A DNA stretch of 36,759 bases from Candidatus Omnitrophota bacterium (GTDB lineage: Bacteria > Hinthialibacterota > Hinthialibacteria > Hinthialibacterales > JAKPRU01): assembly GCA_029568995.1 (NCBI GenBank), contig JAKPYU010000693.1, positions 1 to 36,759 on the forward strand. The letters run 5' to 3'. Below the pieces are notes generated by a model, which searched no databases, was not told where the DNA came from, and saw only the letters and a program-made list of their open reading frames with translations. Below, piece by piece: positions 7,726 through 15,433 of the stretch. The position numbers were made by a program, and so were the translations under genes. The first letter of the stretch is position 1. Every line of letters starts with the position of its first letter.

Positions 7726-8322
7726 ATGTCGGACGATCTTCTTCTCGGAAGCAGCTACCCACAGGCCTCCGCAATGGTGGACGGCGGGCGAATGGACGGC
7801 GACATCAAACGTCTTCAGAACCTCACCGAGAAATCCTCCGGGAAGATGAACGAGAAACAGATGCGCGAAATCGCCAGCGATTTCGAGGGCATCCTGGTTC
7901 GCCAACTCATCAAGGAAATGCGCAATACCGTCCCCCAGGACGGGTTCCTGGAACCGACCCATGCAACCGAAATGTACCAGGAGATGGCCGACGACGCGCT
8001 TGCGAAAGACCTCGCGGGACAGGGGGGATTCGGCATCGCAGACCTGGTCTATGAACAACTCAAGGAAATCCAGGACAATCTGCACACCTCCGAAAGTATC
8101 CTCAAACAGATGGAGGAGAATAAGGAGCAGTTCCTCAGTCTTCCGAACAAGACCGAACAGTCGGACAGTGCCAAGTTCATCCCGATGAACAAGAAAAGCG
8201 ATCCCGTTGCCGGAGCCATTCCCTTTGACCAGGGTCCCAAGTTCATCCCAATGCCGGAACGGAATCCTTACATGGACTTCACCAAGCCGGTCATTCCGTT
8301 GGATAAGGTGGAACGGCGATGA
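7726..8322 (+). CDS. flgJ: FlgJ-like rod-cap protein, no muramidase domain
   Basis: The 198-residue product contains MREIASDFEGILVRQLIKEMRNTVPQ at about 46-71 and MYQEMADDALAKDLAGQGGFGIADL at about 84-108, the rod-binding domain of FlgJ that caps the growing rod. The C-terminal glucosaminidase domain of enterobacterial FlgJ is absent. Instead there is an unusual tail with two similar KFIPM segments (about residues 148 and 169) and a proline-rich end. Short rod-cap-only FlgJ proteins are known in several phyla, which then rely on a separate lytic enzyme. GGAGG precedes the ATG. The stop overlaps the next start by ATGA. Confidence 0.85.
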   Translation: MSDDLLLGSSYPQASAMVDGGRMDGDIKRLQNLTEKSSGKMNEKQMREIASDFEGILVRQLIKEMRNTVPQDGFLEPTHATEMYQEMADDALAKDLAGQGGFGIADLVYEQLKEIQDNLHTSESILKQMEENKEQFLSLPNKTEQSDSAKFIPMNKKSDPVAGAIPFDQGPKFIPMPERNPYMDFTKPVIPLDKVERR

Positions 8323-8948
8323 ATGAACTATCAGTCTATAAGAGCTACGGTCCGTTTCTCAATACCCAGAGAACGGAACGCCGAACGGAAGCCGTCAAAG
8401 AACGGGCCTCAAGAGACTCTTCGTCTTTCTCCCATGATCGACCGCGACCGAACCTGGATCTGCTGATCTCCATTCTGGAACAGGAAATCCACTTGCACGA
8501 AAGTCTCCTGGCAAAGAAAAAAGAGGAACGTCCGCTTCTGGCAACCGGGGCGATGAATGCCCTGCAGAGTGTCACAGAGGAAATGAGCGAACAGATTCGG
8601 AGAATCCAGTCACTCGAAGAGCAGCGCCAGGATGAAATGAGCCAATGGGCGGAATACCTGGGAACCGCATCGTCCAAGATTACTTTAAAGATGATCTCCC
8701 ACATGCTTCCGCCGGATGATGCCGAACGGCTGTCTTTTGTCGGAGATCGGCTGAGAGATCTGGTCCTTGCGGTTCGCAAGGAAAACATCATGAATGAACT
8801 GCTTGTACGACGCTCGCTGCGTTTGCTCAATGAAGAAGTCCGGGTCCTCATTGGTGGAAAAGAGGAAACCGCTTCCTATTCCTCAACCGGCGGCGTTGTG
8901 CAGCAGCAACGACGATCCCGCAGCTGCATTGTCGACTGCCGCGTGTAG
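8319..8948 (+). CDS. flgN: FlgN-like flagellar export chaperone
   Basis: This 209-residue protein overlaps the flgJ stop by four bases (ATGA), so translation is coupled. It is helical, with a core beginning LDLLISILEQEIHLHESLLAKK at about 43, a typical FlgN start, followed by helices with SVTEEMSEQIRRIQSLEEQR and a later NELLVRRSLRLLNEEVRVL near the end. FlgN chaperones the hook-filament junction proteins FlgK and FlgL to the export gate. The N-terminal 40 residues are charged and probably disordered. Gene order (last in the rod/ring operon) supports the call, but FlgN is poorly conserved in sequence, and flgK/flgL, which often follow, are not present here. Confidence 0.65.
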   Translation: MNELSVYKSYGPFLNTQRTERRTEAVKERASRDSSSFSHDRPRPNLDLLISILEQEIHLHESLLAKKKEERPLLATGAMNALQSVTEEMSEQIRRIQSLEEQRQDEMSQWAEYLGTASSKITLKMISHMLPPDDAERLSFVGDRLRDLVLAVRKENIMNELLVRRSLRLLNEEVRVLIGGKEETASYSSTGGVVQQQRRSRSCIVDCRV

Positions 8949-8988
8949 GTATTGAGAACGCGCCGGGGGGTGAGCACCGTACTCGACC

Positions 8989-10230
8989 CTACTCCGCCGT
9001 TACCCCCTTCAACTCCCCAAGATTCCCCTTAATCTTTGCAACCGCCTCCGCAACATCGTCCATATCGGACGGATCGCCGATCAGCATGTTCTGTGTCAGC
9101 CATACCGCCTCTTCCCGGCACACTCGTTCGCAAACCGGGCAGCGGACCTTCGAGTAGTCCATGTATCGGTCGCTCACTTTGTTGAGTGCAGGCCAACTCT
9201 CATCCAGATGCTGAAACAGGGGAAGCTTGTACAGTGGCACATATCCCTCGGAGCAGGGAACACCTTCCGCTCGAAGCGCTTTCAGGAACACATTCCGGCT
9301 CACTCCGCCGAATTCCTGGGAATTGAACCGGAAGATATACAGGTGGTAGGCGTGACGGGTTGCGCCGGGCGTCATCACCGTCGGCTCCACGCCGCCGATC
9401 TCGCGTAGTCGGCTGTCCAGGTACGCGGCGTTGTTCTCGCGCCGGACACAGTATTCCTCCACGCGATCCAGCTGCACCATCAGAATGGCCGCCTGGAATG
9501 CGGATAGGCGGTGATTGCCGGACATGTTGTGGTGCTCGTACCATTTGCCCGTGCGGACACGACCGCAGTTCTGGAATGAGAACAGCTGGTCGAAGACCTT
9601 CTCATCGTTGGTCGCCGTTGCGCCGCCCTCGCCGCTGGTGACATTCTTCGAGGACTGGAACGACCAGGTTCCCACGTCGCCGATGGTTCCCGCCATCTTG
9701 CCGGCCCATCTCGCGCCATGCGCCTGCGCGGTGTCTTCCAGAACACTCAGGCTATGTTTCTTCGCGATCCGCATAATCCGATCCATATCAACGGGATTTC
9801 CCGCGATATGCACCGGGATGATCGCCCGCGTCCGCTCCGTGATCGCCTCTTCGACCTTGTCGGGGTCTATGTTGTATGTGTTCGGGTCGATATCCACGAA
9901 AATCGGCACGGCGTTCACCGCCAGCGTCGCGGTCGAAGTCGCCATGAACGTATAAGGCGGGAGGATCACCTCATCCCCGGCACGAATTCCCAATGCCTGC
10001 AACCCGATGGAGATCGCATCGGTCCCATTGGTGCACGAGATCGCGTATTTCGCGCCGAGAAACTCGGCGAATTTCCGGTCGAATTCCGCCACTGCTCGCG
10101 ACCCGATTCCCCATTCGCCGCTGCGTACCACATCGATCAGCGCTTCTTCCTCGCGGATGTCTCGTACGGGCCATTTCGGAAATTCACGAGTTCGTACCGG
10201 CGTTCCGCCACACACTGCCAAGTTCGCCAT
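8989..10230 (-). CDS. DegT/DnrJ/EryC1/StrS family PLP-dependent aminotransferase
   Basis: A 413-residue protein starting MANLAVCGGTPVRTREFPKW, with a perfect AGGAGG before the ATG. The family hallmarks are in order: CTNGTDAISIGLQALGI (66-82), DEVILPPYTFMATSTA (86-101), EDTAQAHGA with D166 pairing the pyridine nitrogen, and the Schiff-base lysine K195 in SFQSSKNVTSGEGG. These enzymes transaminate keto-sugars or keto-cyclitols using glutamate or glutamine. It ends near the flgN stop (convergent, 40 bp) and follows the sugar ABC operon on the same strand after a repeat-rich gap of 215 bp. A role in metabolism of the transported sugar is more likely than flagellin glycosylation, but this is inference; the substrate cannot be told. 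Confidence 0.92.
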   Translation of the reverse strand: MANLAVCGGTPVRTREFPKWPVRDIREEEALIDVVRSGEWGIGSRAVAEFDRKFAEFLGAKYAISCTNGTDAISIGLQALGIRAGDEVILPPYTFMATSTATLAVNAVPIFVDIDPNTYNIDPDKVEEAITERTRAIIPVHIAGNPVDMDRIMRIAKKHSLSVLEDTAQAHGARWAGKMAGTIGDVGTWSFQSSKNVTSGEGGATATNDEKVFDQLFSFQNCGRVRTGKWYEHHNMSGNHRLSAFQAAILMVQLDRVEEYCVRRENNAAYLDSRLREIGGVEPTVMTPGATRHAYHLYIFRFNSQEFGGVSRNVFLKALRAEGVPCSEGYVPLYKLPLFQHLDESWPALNKVSDRYMDYSKVRCPVCERVCREEAVWLTQNMLIGDPSDMDDVAEAVAKIKGNLGELKGVTAE

Positions 10231-10268
10231 GAATGACCTCCTTCGGATGGTTCCTTATTTCCCATCTT

Positions 10269-10296
10269 CTGATTCTTAATTCTAAATTCTTAATTC
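10269..10296. repeat. 7-bp microrepeat array, four NNNATTC units
   Basis: CTGATTC, TTAATTC, TAAATTC and TTAATTC follow one another without gaps. The array lies upstream of the aminotransferase gene, in the 10231-10445 gap, which holds no gene. Confidence 0.65.
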
Positions 10297-10305
10297 ATCC
10301 CCCAC

Positions 10306-10332
10306 CCTGTCCACTCCGTCAACCCCGTCCAC
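10306..10332. repeat. 9-bp microrepeat array, three NNNGTC(C/A)AC units
   Basis: CCTGTCCAC, TCCGTCAAC and CCCGTCCAC are head-to-tail. The same unit structure recurs at 15305 and 24754. Confidence 0.65.
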
Positions 10333-10347
10333 ACTTCTCTTGTGTCT

Positions 10348-10373
10348 CCCCCTCTCCATCATTGGAGAGGGGG
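10348..10373. repeat. perfect 10-bp hairpin, CCCCCTCTCC / GGAGAGGGGG
   Basis: A perfect 10-bp stem with a 6-base loop, followed by GCCGGGGGGATGAGG, related to the repeat inside flgH. Neither strand has a T-tract after the stem, so it is not an intrinsic terminator; it could act as an RNA processing or stabilising hairpin between the permease and aminotransferase genes. Confidence 0.65.
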
Positions 10374-10403
10374 CCGGGGGGATGAGGATCTTACCCCTCT
10401 TTT

Positions 10404-10438
10404 CTTCAATTCTTAATTTTTAATCCGTAATTCGTAAT
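10404..10438. repeat. 7-bp microrepeat array, five NNN(T/C)AAT units
   Basis: CTTCAAT, TCTTAAT, TTTTAAT, CCGTAAT and TCGTAAT are consecutive heptamers, ending a few bases from the permease stop at 10446. Confidence 0.65.
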
Positions 10439-10445
10439 TGACTTC

Positions 10446-11312
10446 CTACTCCTTCAGCGCCCCCGCCGTCAGTCCCTCAACAATCTGCCGTTGGAAGATC
10501 AGGTAGATCGCAATCATAGGGATTGTGGTCATGGTCAATCCGCATAACAGGTAATGATACTCCACTTTGTGGTATCCATAGAAGGCCAAAAGCCCCAGCG
10601 GAAGCGTCTTCAGAGATTCGGATTCGATGAAAATCAGCGCCAGCAGAAATTCGTTCCATGCGCCCAGCGCGGTGAAAATCCCCACCGTGGCCAGCGCAGG
10701 CGTGATCAACGGAACGATGATCCGCCCGAATACCCCCCAACTCGTACACCCGTCGATAATCGCGCTTTCGTCCAAATCTCGGGGCAGATTCACCATGAAC
10801 GCCCGAAGGATATAAATCGACAGCGGAAGGGCCGTCCCGCTGTATGCCAGGATCAGGCACCACCGGGTGTCCAGGAGGTTCAGCTCACGGAACTCAATGA
10901 ATAACGGGATTAGAAAGGCCTCCGTCGGGATGATCAGTCCGATCAGGAAAATCGTGAAAATCGTATCTCGTCCGGGAAACCAGAGTCGGGAAAAGGCATA
11001 CGCAGCCATGCTGGAACAGACCAATACGACAACCAGCGTGGCAAGCGTGATTGCCACGCTGTTCCACACGTATGTCCCGATGTTCCCCTCAGTCCAGGTG
11101 TATGCGTATTGAGCGGCGATTCGCGAGAAATCCCAGTCCTTCGGAAATCCCCAGGGATTTAACATGATCTCGAAACTGGTTGCCTTGAATGACGAATACG
11201 TCATCCAGATCAGTGGAAAGAACATGGCGGCGCTGACAGCAATCAGAAAGGCATACAGCAGGAGGACCGGCAGGGATAAATGGAATGGACGGGATGTGGA
11301 GGTCTCGGACAT
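10446..11312 (-). CDS. carbohydrate ABC transporter permease, MalG/CUT1 type
   Basis: A 288-residue inner-membrane protein with about six hydrophobic spans, starting with LPVLLLYAFLIAVSAAMFFPLIW. The cytoplasmic EAA loop that docks the ATPase is visible at about 182-201 (ESAIIDGCTSWGVFGRIIVP), and the C-terminus FQRQIVEGLTAGALKE is typical of MalG-like subunits. It pairs with the MalF-like gene immediately upstream, whose stop shares one base with this ATG (TGATG), indicating coupled translation. No ATPase gene is in the cluster; CUT1 importers commonly share a distant MsmK/MsmX-type ATPase. The substrate is unknown; oligo- or monosaccharide is likely. Confidence 0.93.
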   Translation of the reverse strand: MSETSTSRPFHLSLPVLLLYAFLIAVSAAMFFPLIWMTYSSFKATSFEIMLNPWGFPKDWDFSRIAAQYAYTWTEGNIGTYVWNSVAITLATLVVVLVCSSMAAYAFSRLWFPGRDTIFTIFLIGLIIPTEAFLIPLFIEFRELNLLDTRWCLILAYSGTALPLSIYILRAFMVNLPRDLDESAIIDGCTSWGVFGRIIVPLITPALATVGIFTALGAWNEFLLALIFIESESLKTLPLGLLAFYGYHKVEYHYLLCGLTMTTIPMIAIYLIFQRQIVEGLTAGALKE

Positions 11313-12211
11313 CAGAACTCAATTACCTCCCGCCGATGCTGGTAAATCTGGTAGATCAGGGTCAACAGGAAAACCAGGACCGTCATGATCACTGCAAGCG
11401 CACTTCCGTATCCCAGGTGATCGAAATCGAAGGCTTCCCGAACCAGCCAGGTTGCCACCATCTCGCTGTGATGGTCCGGACCGCCATCCGGTGTCATTAC
11501 ATAAAACAGGTCGAATGCCCGAAATGCCCCCGTGGAGCAAATCAGAATACACACCGCCATCACTTCCCTCAGCAGCGGGATATTCACGTGACGGATACAC
11601 TGGAACTCCGATGCGCCGTCAATTCTCGCACTTTCAACCAGTGAGACAGGAATCCGCTGAAGCCCCGCATAGAACAGCATCATGAAAAATCCCGCATAGA
11701 TCCATCCGGATACCAGGCACACCGCCGGCAGCGCCGTATACGGATGTGCCAGCCAGGGCCACATCAGGTTCTCCAACCCCGCACTTTTCAACAGCTGGTT
11801 GAGAATCCCGTAGGTCGGGTGATAGACAAACTTCCAGATCAATCCCACCACCACAAGCGAAAGCATCATGGGAGTGAAGAAAAGAACTCGAAAGATATGA
11901 AATCCGGGATATTTCATGTTCACAATCAAGGCGACCACCAACCCGAACAGAACTTCCACGATCAGTGTGGCAAACAGATACCCGAAATTATTCGCGATGG
12001 ACAGCAGAAACACATCATCCCGAAACAGCGCGTCCGTATAGTTCCAGAGTCCCACCCATTGCCATCCCAGTCCGGTGCGAATCTCCATGAAACTGCATAC
12101 ACCGGTCCCGATTGTCGGCAGCAGAACGATTCCGCCGAACAGCGCAAACGCCGGGAGAATGAACAGAACCGGCGTAATCCATCCACCGAACAGGACCGAT
12201 CTGCGTCTCAT
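11312..12211 (-). CDS. carbohydrate ABC transporter permease, MalF/CUT1 type
   Basis: The 299-residue product begins with basic residues (MRRRSVLFGG) and a long first membrane span, then WVGLWNYTDALFRDDVF, a typical MalF-like periplasmic segment. Its EAA loop reads VESARIDGASEFQCIRHVNI, and PDGGPDHHSEMVATWLVREAF is the conserved late periplasmic loop of CUT1 permeases. The ATG overlaps the solute-binding gene stop by four bases (ATGA). With the downstream MalG-like subunit it should form the membrane channel. Confidence 0.93.
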   Translation of the reverse strand: MRRRSVLFGGWITPVLFILPAFALFGGIVLLPTIGTGVCSFMEIRTGLGWQWVGLWNYTDALFRDDVFLLSIANNFGYLFATLIVEVLFGLVVALIVNMKYPGFHIFRVLFFTPMMLSLVVVGLIWKFVYHPTYGILNQLLKSAGLENLMWPWLAHPYTALPAVCLVSGWIYAGFFMMLFYAGLQRIPVSLVESARIDGASEFQCIRHVNIPLLREVMAVCILICSTGAFRAFDLFYVMTPDGGPDHHSEMVATWLVREAFDFDHLGYGSALAVIMTVLVFLLTLIYQIYQHRREVIEF

Positions 12212-13527
12212 GGGTTCTTGCCTCCCGAAAATCCCAACGCATCGTGAGCGCGAAGACGTTCAATCCGACGGTCACACCGTTCGAGCGCCTCTTCCGGTGT
12301 GGAAAGTCCGCCGATAACACTGTTGATCGCATCGTAAAAATGCCGGGCCACATCGGTGCGAAATCCCGTGTCCGCCGGGGCTACCAGCATCGGCGCGGAT
12401 TCGGCCAGCGAACGCATTTTGGCAAGGTGCGGCTCCACTTCACCCTCCATGGCCGCTTTCACCGCCGTGAATACCCCAGATGACTCGACCAGGCGACGTT
12501 GGGATTCCGTCGAATAGAAATGCCGCAGGAACCGAATCGCCAGCTCTTTCCGGGGGCAGTCCTTGTACATCATGAATCCAGCAATCACCCCCAGTACGCT
12601 TTCCTGGTTCCCTTTACCCCCTGGAATAGACGGCGTATTCATAAAGTCGAAATGCAGTTCCGGGACCTCATTGATCCAATAGTCGATCACCCAGGAGCCG
12701 ATGGGGTGAAATAGCGCTTCCCCGGTTCGAAACGTCATCTGCCCTTCCTCATCGGTGAGTCCGATCACGCCCGGATTGAAGAATCCTGATTGCTGAAGAT
12801 CCTCAATCAGCTTAAGAGCTTGTATGAAGTCAGGATTCGCAAATTTAGTTCCGGGAGCAAGATTTAGAGCCTGCCTGTAGGATTCTTCCCCTGCCACACG
12901 CGAGATAATATGAGCGCCCCAGTTTCCCAGCACCCACTTGTCGTTATTCCCGGCAGTGATCGGTATCAGCCCCGCCTCTTTTGCCTTGCGACAGACGTCC
13001 ACAAACTCCCGCCAAGTCTCCGGAACGCCTGCCTGAAGGGTGTTCAATAAGTCCGCATTGTACCAGAGAATCGTCGTGATCCCGACAGAGTGAGGAATCA
13101 TATAGATTCGGCCGTCGACTTCCGCCCACGGCCAGACATAATCGTAGAACTCATCTTTCCAACCGTCTTTCTCCAGGTATTCGGTCAGGTCGGCAGCCCG
13201 GCCCGCTGCATAGTCTCTCTGCACCAGCCACCCGCCCCATTGAAAAAACACATCCGGCGGATTCCCTCCCGCAAACAGTTTCACCAATCCCAGGTCCTGA
13301 TAGACCTCATCCTCAATGGCGATCTGAATTACCCGCATACCGGGATTAAGCCGCTCAAACTCGGCGCAGATTTCATCGTAAACGCTCTTGATCGTTCCGC
13401 CGGTTTCGGCGTGAGCAAATCGGAGCGTGTTCGGATCGGTGTTATGCCCCTCTTTAGGCGAACCACACCCGAGTATCGCGCACACTGTGACGCAGATCAG
13501 GCCCGAAAAAATGTAACCCCACCTCAT
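12208..13527 (-). CDS. sugar-binding lipoprotein of ABC importer (extracellular solute-binding family 1)
   Basis: From ATG 13527 (GGGAG 10 bases upstream) the 439-residue protein starts MRWGYIFSGLICVTVCAILG and then C21, a lipoprotein signal peptide. The body shows family 1 features: FERLNPGMRVIQIAIED, LFAGGNPPDVFFQWGGW, the Y-M-I-P-H-S-V-G-I-T-T-ILWYN segment contacting ligand, and PETWREFVDVCRKAK. The C-terminal DVARHFYDAINSVIGGLSTPEEAL completes it. It would deliver a sugar to the two permeases that follow with overlapping codons. The frame stays open 29 codons further upstream, but the signal peptide and RBS favour 13527. A perfect palindrome lies 35 bp upstream of the start. Confidence 0.92.
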   Translation of the reverse strand: MRWGYIFSGLICVTVCAILGCGSPKEGHNTDPNTLRFAHAETGGTIKSVYDEICAEFERLNPGMRVIQIAIEDEVYQDLGLVKLFAGGNPPDVFFQWGGWLVQRDYAAGRAADLTEYLEKDGWKDEFYDYVWPWAEVDGRIYMIPHSVGITTILWYNADLLNTLQAGVPETWREFVDVCRKAKEAGLIPITAGNNDKWVLGNWGAHIISRVAGEESYRQALNLAPGTKFANPDFIQALKLIEDLQQSGFFNPGVIGLTDEEGQMTFRTGEALFHPIGSWVIDYWINEVPELHFDFMNTPSIPGGKGNQESVLGVIAGFMMYKDCPRKELAIRFLRHFYSTESQRRLVESSGVFTAVKAAMEGEVEPHLAKMRSLAESAPMLVAPADTGFRTDVARHFYDAINSVIGGLSTPEEALERCDRRIERLRAHDALGFSGGKNP

Positions 13528-13561
13528 TGTTCGCTGTCTCCCTGCACACAGAGGTGATAAA

Positions 13562-13576
13562 GTATCGTCACGATAC
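13562..13576. promoter_or_regulatory. putative operator, perfect 15-bp palindrome
   Basis: GTATCGTCACGATAC is a perfect inverted repeat (7-bp arms, one central base) in the 96-bp gap between the sugar-binding gene (minus) and the iron-type permease (plus). Its position 35 bp from the sugar-binding ATG is right for a LacI/GntR-type repressor site. No regulator gene is adjacent. A second, weaker palindrome, CGGCC / GGCCG, is centred near 13598. Confidence 0.55.
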
Positions 13577-13623
13577 CCTAGACAGATTTCCGGCCAAAGG
13601 GCCGTCCGTTTCATCGTTCAACC

Positions 13624-15288
13624 ATGAAGAATGCCCTTCTTTCGGGATGCGTGGCTCTGTTCCTGATCGCGTTTCTGGTGCTGCCCCTGGCTGCAACAGT
13701 CCGGGATGCCGTCTGGCATAACGGACATCTCACACCGGATTATCTTTTCTACACCATCAGCGACCCATACCTGCGAGGGCTTCTGGCCAACAGCCTCTTT
13801 CTGGCATTGATGGTCACACTGCTCTCGACCCTGATCGCCGTTCCCGCCGCCGCGACTGTCGGACGTTGGACCTTTCCCGGTCGAACTCTGCTCCTGATGG
13901 CTTTGCTCGCCCCCCTGATTATTCCCCCGTTTGTCGGCGCAATCGGAATGCGGCTGATTTTGGGACGATTCGGACCGATCAATCTCCTGTTGATCTATCT
14001 GGGTCTCTCGGAGAACGGGCTGGATATTCTCGGTTCGGGGAAACTTTTCGGGATTATTGTTATTGAAACCCTCCATTTCTTCCCGTTGCTCTTTTTGATG
14101 CTGTTAAGTCCCATGGCACAGACACGCGGTTCGCTGGAGGAAGCCGCTGCCGGACTCGGCGCGGGTTTTGGGTTGAGTGCCAGGAAAGTCCTGTTTCCGA
14201 TGCTTCGTCCGACTCTCGCGGCGGGGATGCTCATTGTGTTTCTCTGGTCGCTCACCGATCTCGGCGCGCCGCTCATGTTCGACTACCGGTATCTGATTCC
14301 GGTCAAGATCTTCGACACCACGAGTGAAATCGGTTCATCTCCCGTGGGGTCCGCGCTGGTGGTCGTGCTTCTCGTTGTGGTCTTGGGGATTTTTGCGCTG
14401 TCGCGGTGGATTCTCGGCAGGAATGTCGCCTGGCGTTCAGTCAGGGAGTCCGCTTCGCATCCCGTGCCGCTTTTCGGTACACCCCTCTTTCTGCGAATGA
14501 TGTGGCTTGTGCCGCTGGGAGTGATTTCGATCCTGCCGCATCTGATGATTATTCTCATCTCCATTTCAGGACGATGGGCGATGACGGTGTTTCCCGAATC
14601 GCTGACACCGGAATTTTATGCCCGCTGCCTGCTGGACCCGATTGGATGGGGAGGTCTGTCGAACAGTCTGTGGATGAGCGCCTGTGCCACGGTTGTGGAT
14701 GTTGCCTTGGCTTTGATTCTTGTACATTTGGTGGTTCGGAAACGGGTGCAATGGGGGTGGTTGCTGGACCTGGGAGCATCTTTACCCCTGGCGATTCCGG
14801 GAGTGCTACTTGCGTTCGGCTATTTGAGCCTGTTCCTGGGAACTCCATTGTCCCCGATGAGCTCGGCAACGTCCGTTCTGATCATCGCCTATGCGACACG
14901 CCGCTTGCCATACATGGTGAAATCCATCGCCGCGGGAGCCACGGCGATTCCTGCAACTTGGGAAGAGGCCGCGTATTCTCTGGGCGGCTCCGCGTTCCGG
15001 GTCTGGCGGAAAGTGACATTGCCCCTGTTGTTCCCCAGCATTTTGGCCGGGGCGATTATGGCGTTTATTTTCTCGCTGCTGGAAGTCGGATGTTCGCTGA
15101 TTCTCGCCTTTCGTGAGAGTGACTATCCTCTGACCAAAAGCCTTTACAGCCTGTTCGCCCGGGCCACCGAGGGACCGCAAAGCGCCGCAGCCCTGGGGGT
15201 TATCGGCATGTTGATCCTGACAATGGGGCTGTGGTTCTCCGCTCGACTACTGGGACGACGGATCGCCGACCTGTTTAGACCGTTGTAG
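13624..15288 (+). CDS. iron(III)-type ABC transporter permease with two fused membrane domains
   Basis: A 554-residue protein with about twelve hydrophobic spans, made of two tandem permease domains. Each has an EAA loop: LEEAAAGLGAGFGLSARKV at about 171-189 and WEEAAYSLGGSAFRVWRKV at about 445-463, both ending in LP-x-L-x-P or FPMLRP. This layout is that of the FbpB/AfuB/ThiP family (iron(III), thiamine, putrescine-like substrates). Neither a matching ATPase nor a binding protein is adjacent: the genes to the left belong to the divergent sugar system and a TPR gene follows. The ATG lacks a convincing Shine-Dalgarno. The substrate cannot be inferred. Confidence 0.88.
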   Translation: MKNALLSGCVALFLIAFLVLPLAATVRDAVWHNGHLTPDYLFYTISDPYLRGLLANSLFLALMVTLLSTLIAVPAAATVGRWTFPGRTLLLMALLAPLIIPPFVGAIGMRLILGRFGPINLLLIYLGLSENGLDILGSGKLFGIIVIETLHFFPLLFLMLLSPMAQTRGSLEEAAAGLGAGFGLSARKVLFPMLRPTLAAGMLIVFLWSLTDLGAPLMFDYRYLIPVKIFDTTSEIGSSPVGSALVVVLLVVVLGIFALSRWILGRNVAWRSVRESASHPVPLFGTPLFLRMMWLVPLGVISILPHLMIILISISGRWAMTVFPESLTPEFYARCLLDPIGWGGLSNSLWMSACATVVDVALALILVHLVVRKRVQWGWLLDLGASLPLAIPGVLLAFGYLSLFLGTPLSPMSSATSVLIIAYATRRLPYMVKSIAAGATAIPATWEEAAYSLGGSAFRVWRKVTLPLLFPSILAGAIMAFIFSLLEVGCSLILAFRESDYPLTKSLYSLFARATEGPQSAAALGVIGMLILTMGLWFSARLLGRRIADLFRPL

Positions 15289-15304
15289 GCGCGCATCCGT
15301 CCCC

Positions 15305-15322
15305 CCCGTCCACAAAGTCCAC
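15305..15322. repeat. 9-bp microrepeat, two NNNGTCCAC units
   Basis: CCCGTCCAC and AAAGTCCAC, just after the permease stop at 15288; a degenerate third unit (GTTGTTCCC) follows. Same family as 10306 and 24754. Confidence 0.55.
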
Positions 15323-15354
15323 GTTGTTCCCCGTTCCTTTCTTTCCTTTGCATC

Positions 15355-15375
15355 CCGCAATCCCCAATCTGCAAT
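15355..15375. repeat. 7-bp microrepeat, three NNNCAAT units
   Basis: CCGCAAT, CCCCAAT and CTGCAAT in tandem. Reversed, the unit reads like the GGATTGC array at 21717-21737. Confidence 0.6.
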
Positions 15376-15378
15376 CCA

Positions 15379-15408
15379 TTTACTCTGCACCCGAGAATCT
15401 GTAATAAT
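15379..15408 (+). promoter_or_regulatory. putative sigma-70 promoter of the TPR gene
   Basis: TTTACT, an 18-base spacer, and AATAAT preceded by TGT (extended -10) lie 25 bp upstream of the ATG at 15434. Matches are 4/6 and 5/6. Not tested further. Confidence 0.4.
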
Positions 15409-15433
15409 TACACAAACATCTTGGAGATCACAA

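Noticed and set aside
10348-10373. Intrinsic terminator after the sugar permease
   Set aside because: The stem is strong but neither strand has a following T-tract.
10269-10438. CRISPR-like array
   Set aside because: Units are 7 or 9 bp with no spacers and no cas genes nearby; these are microrepeats.
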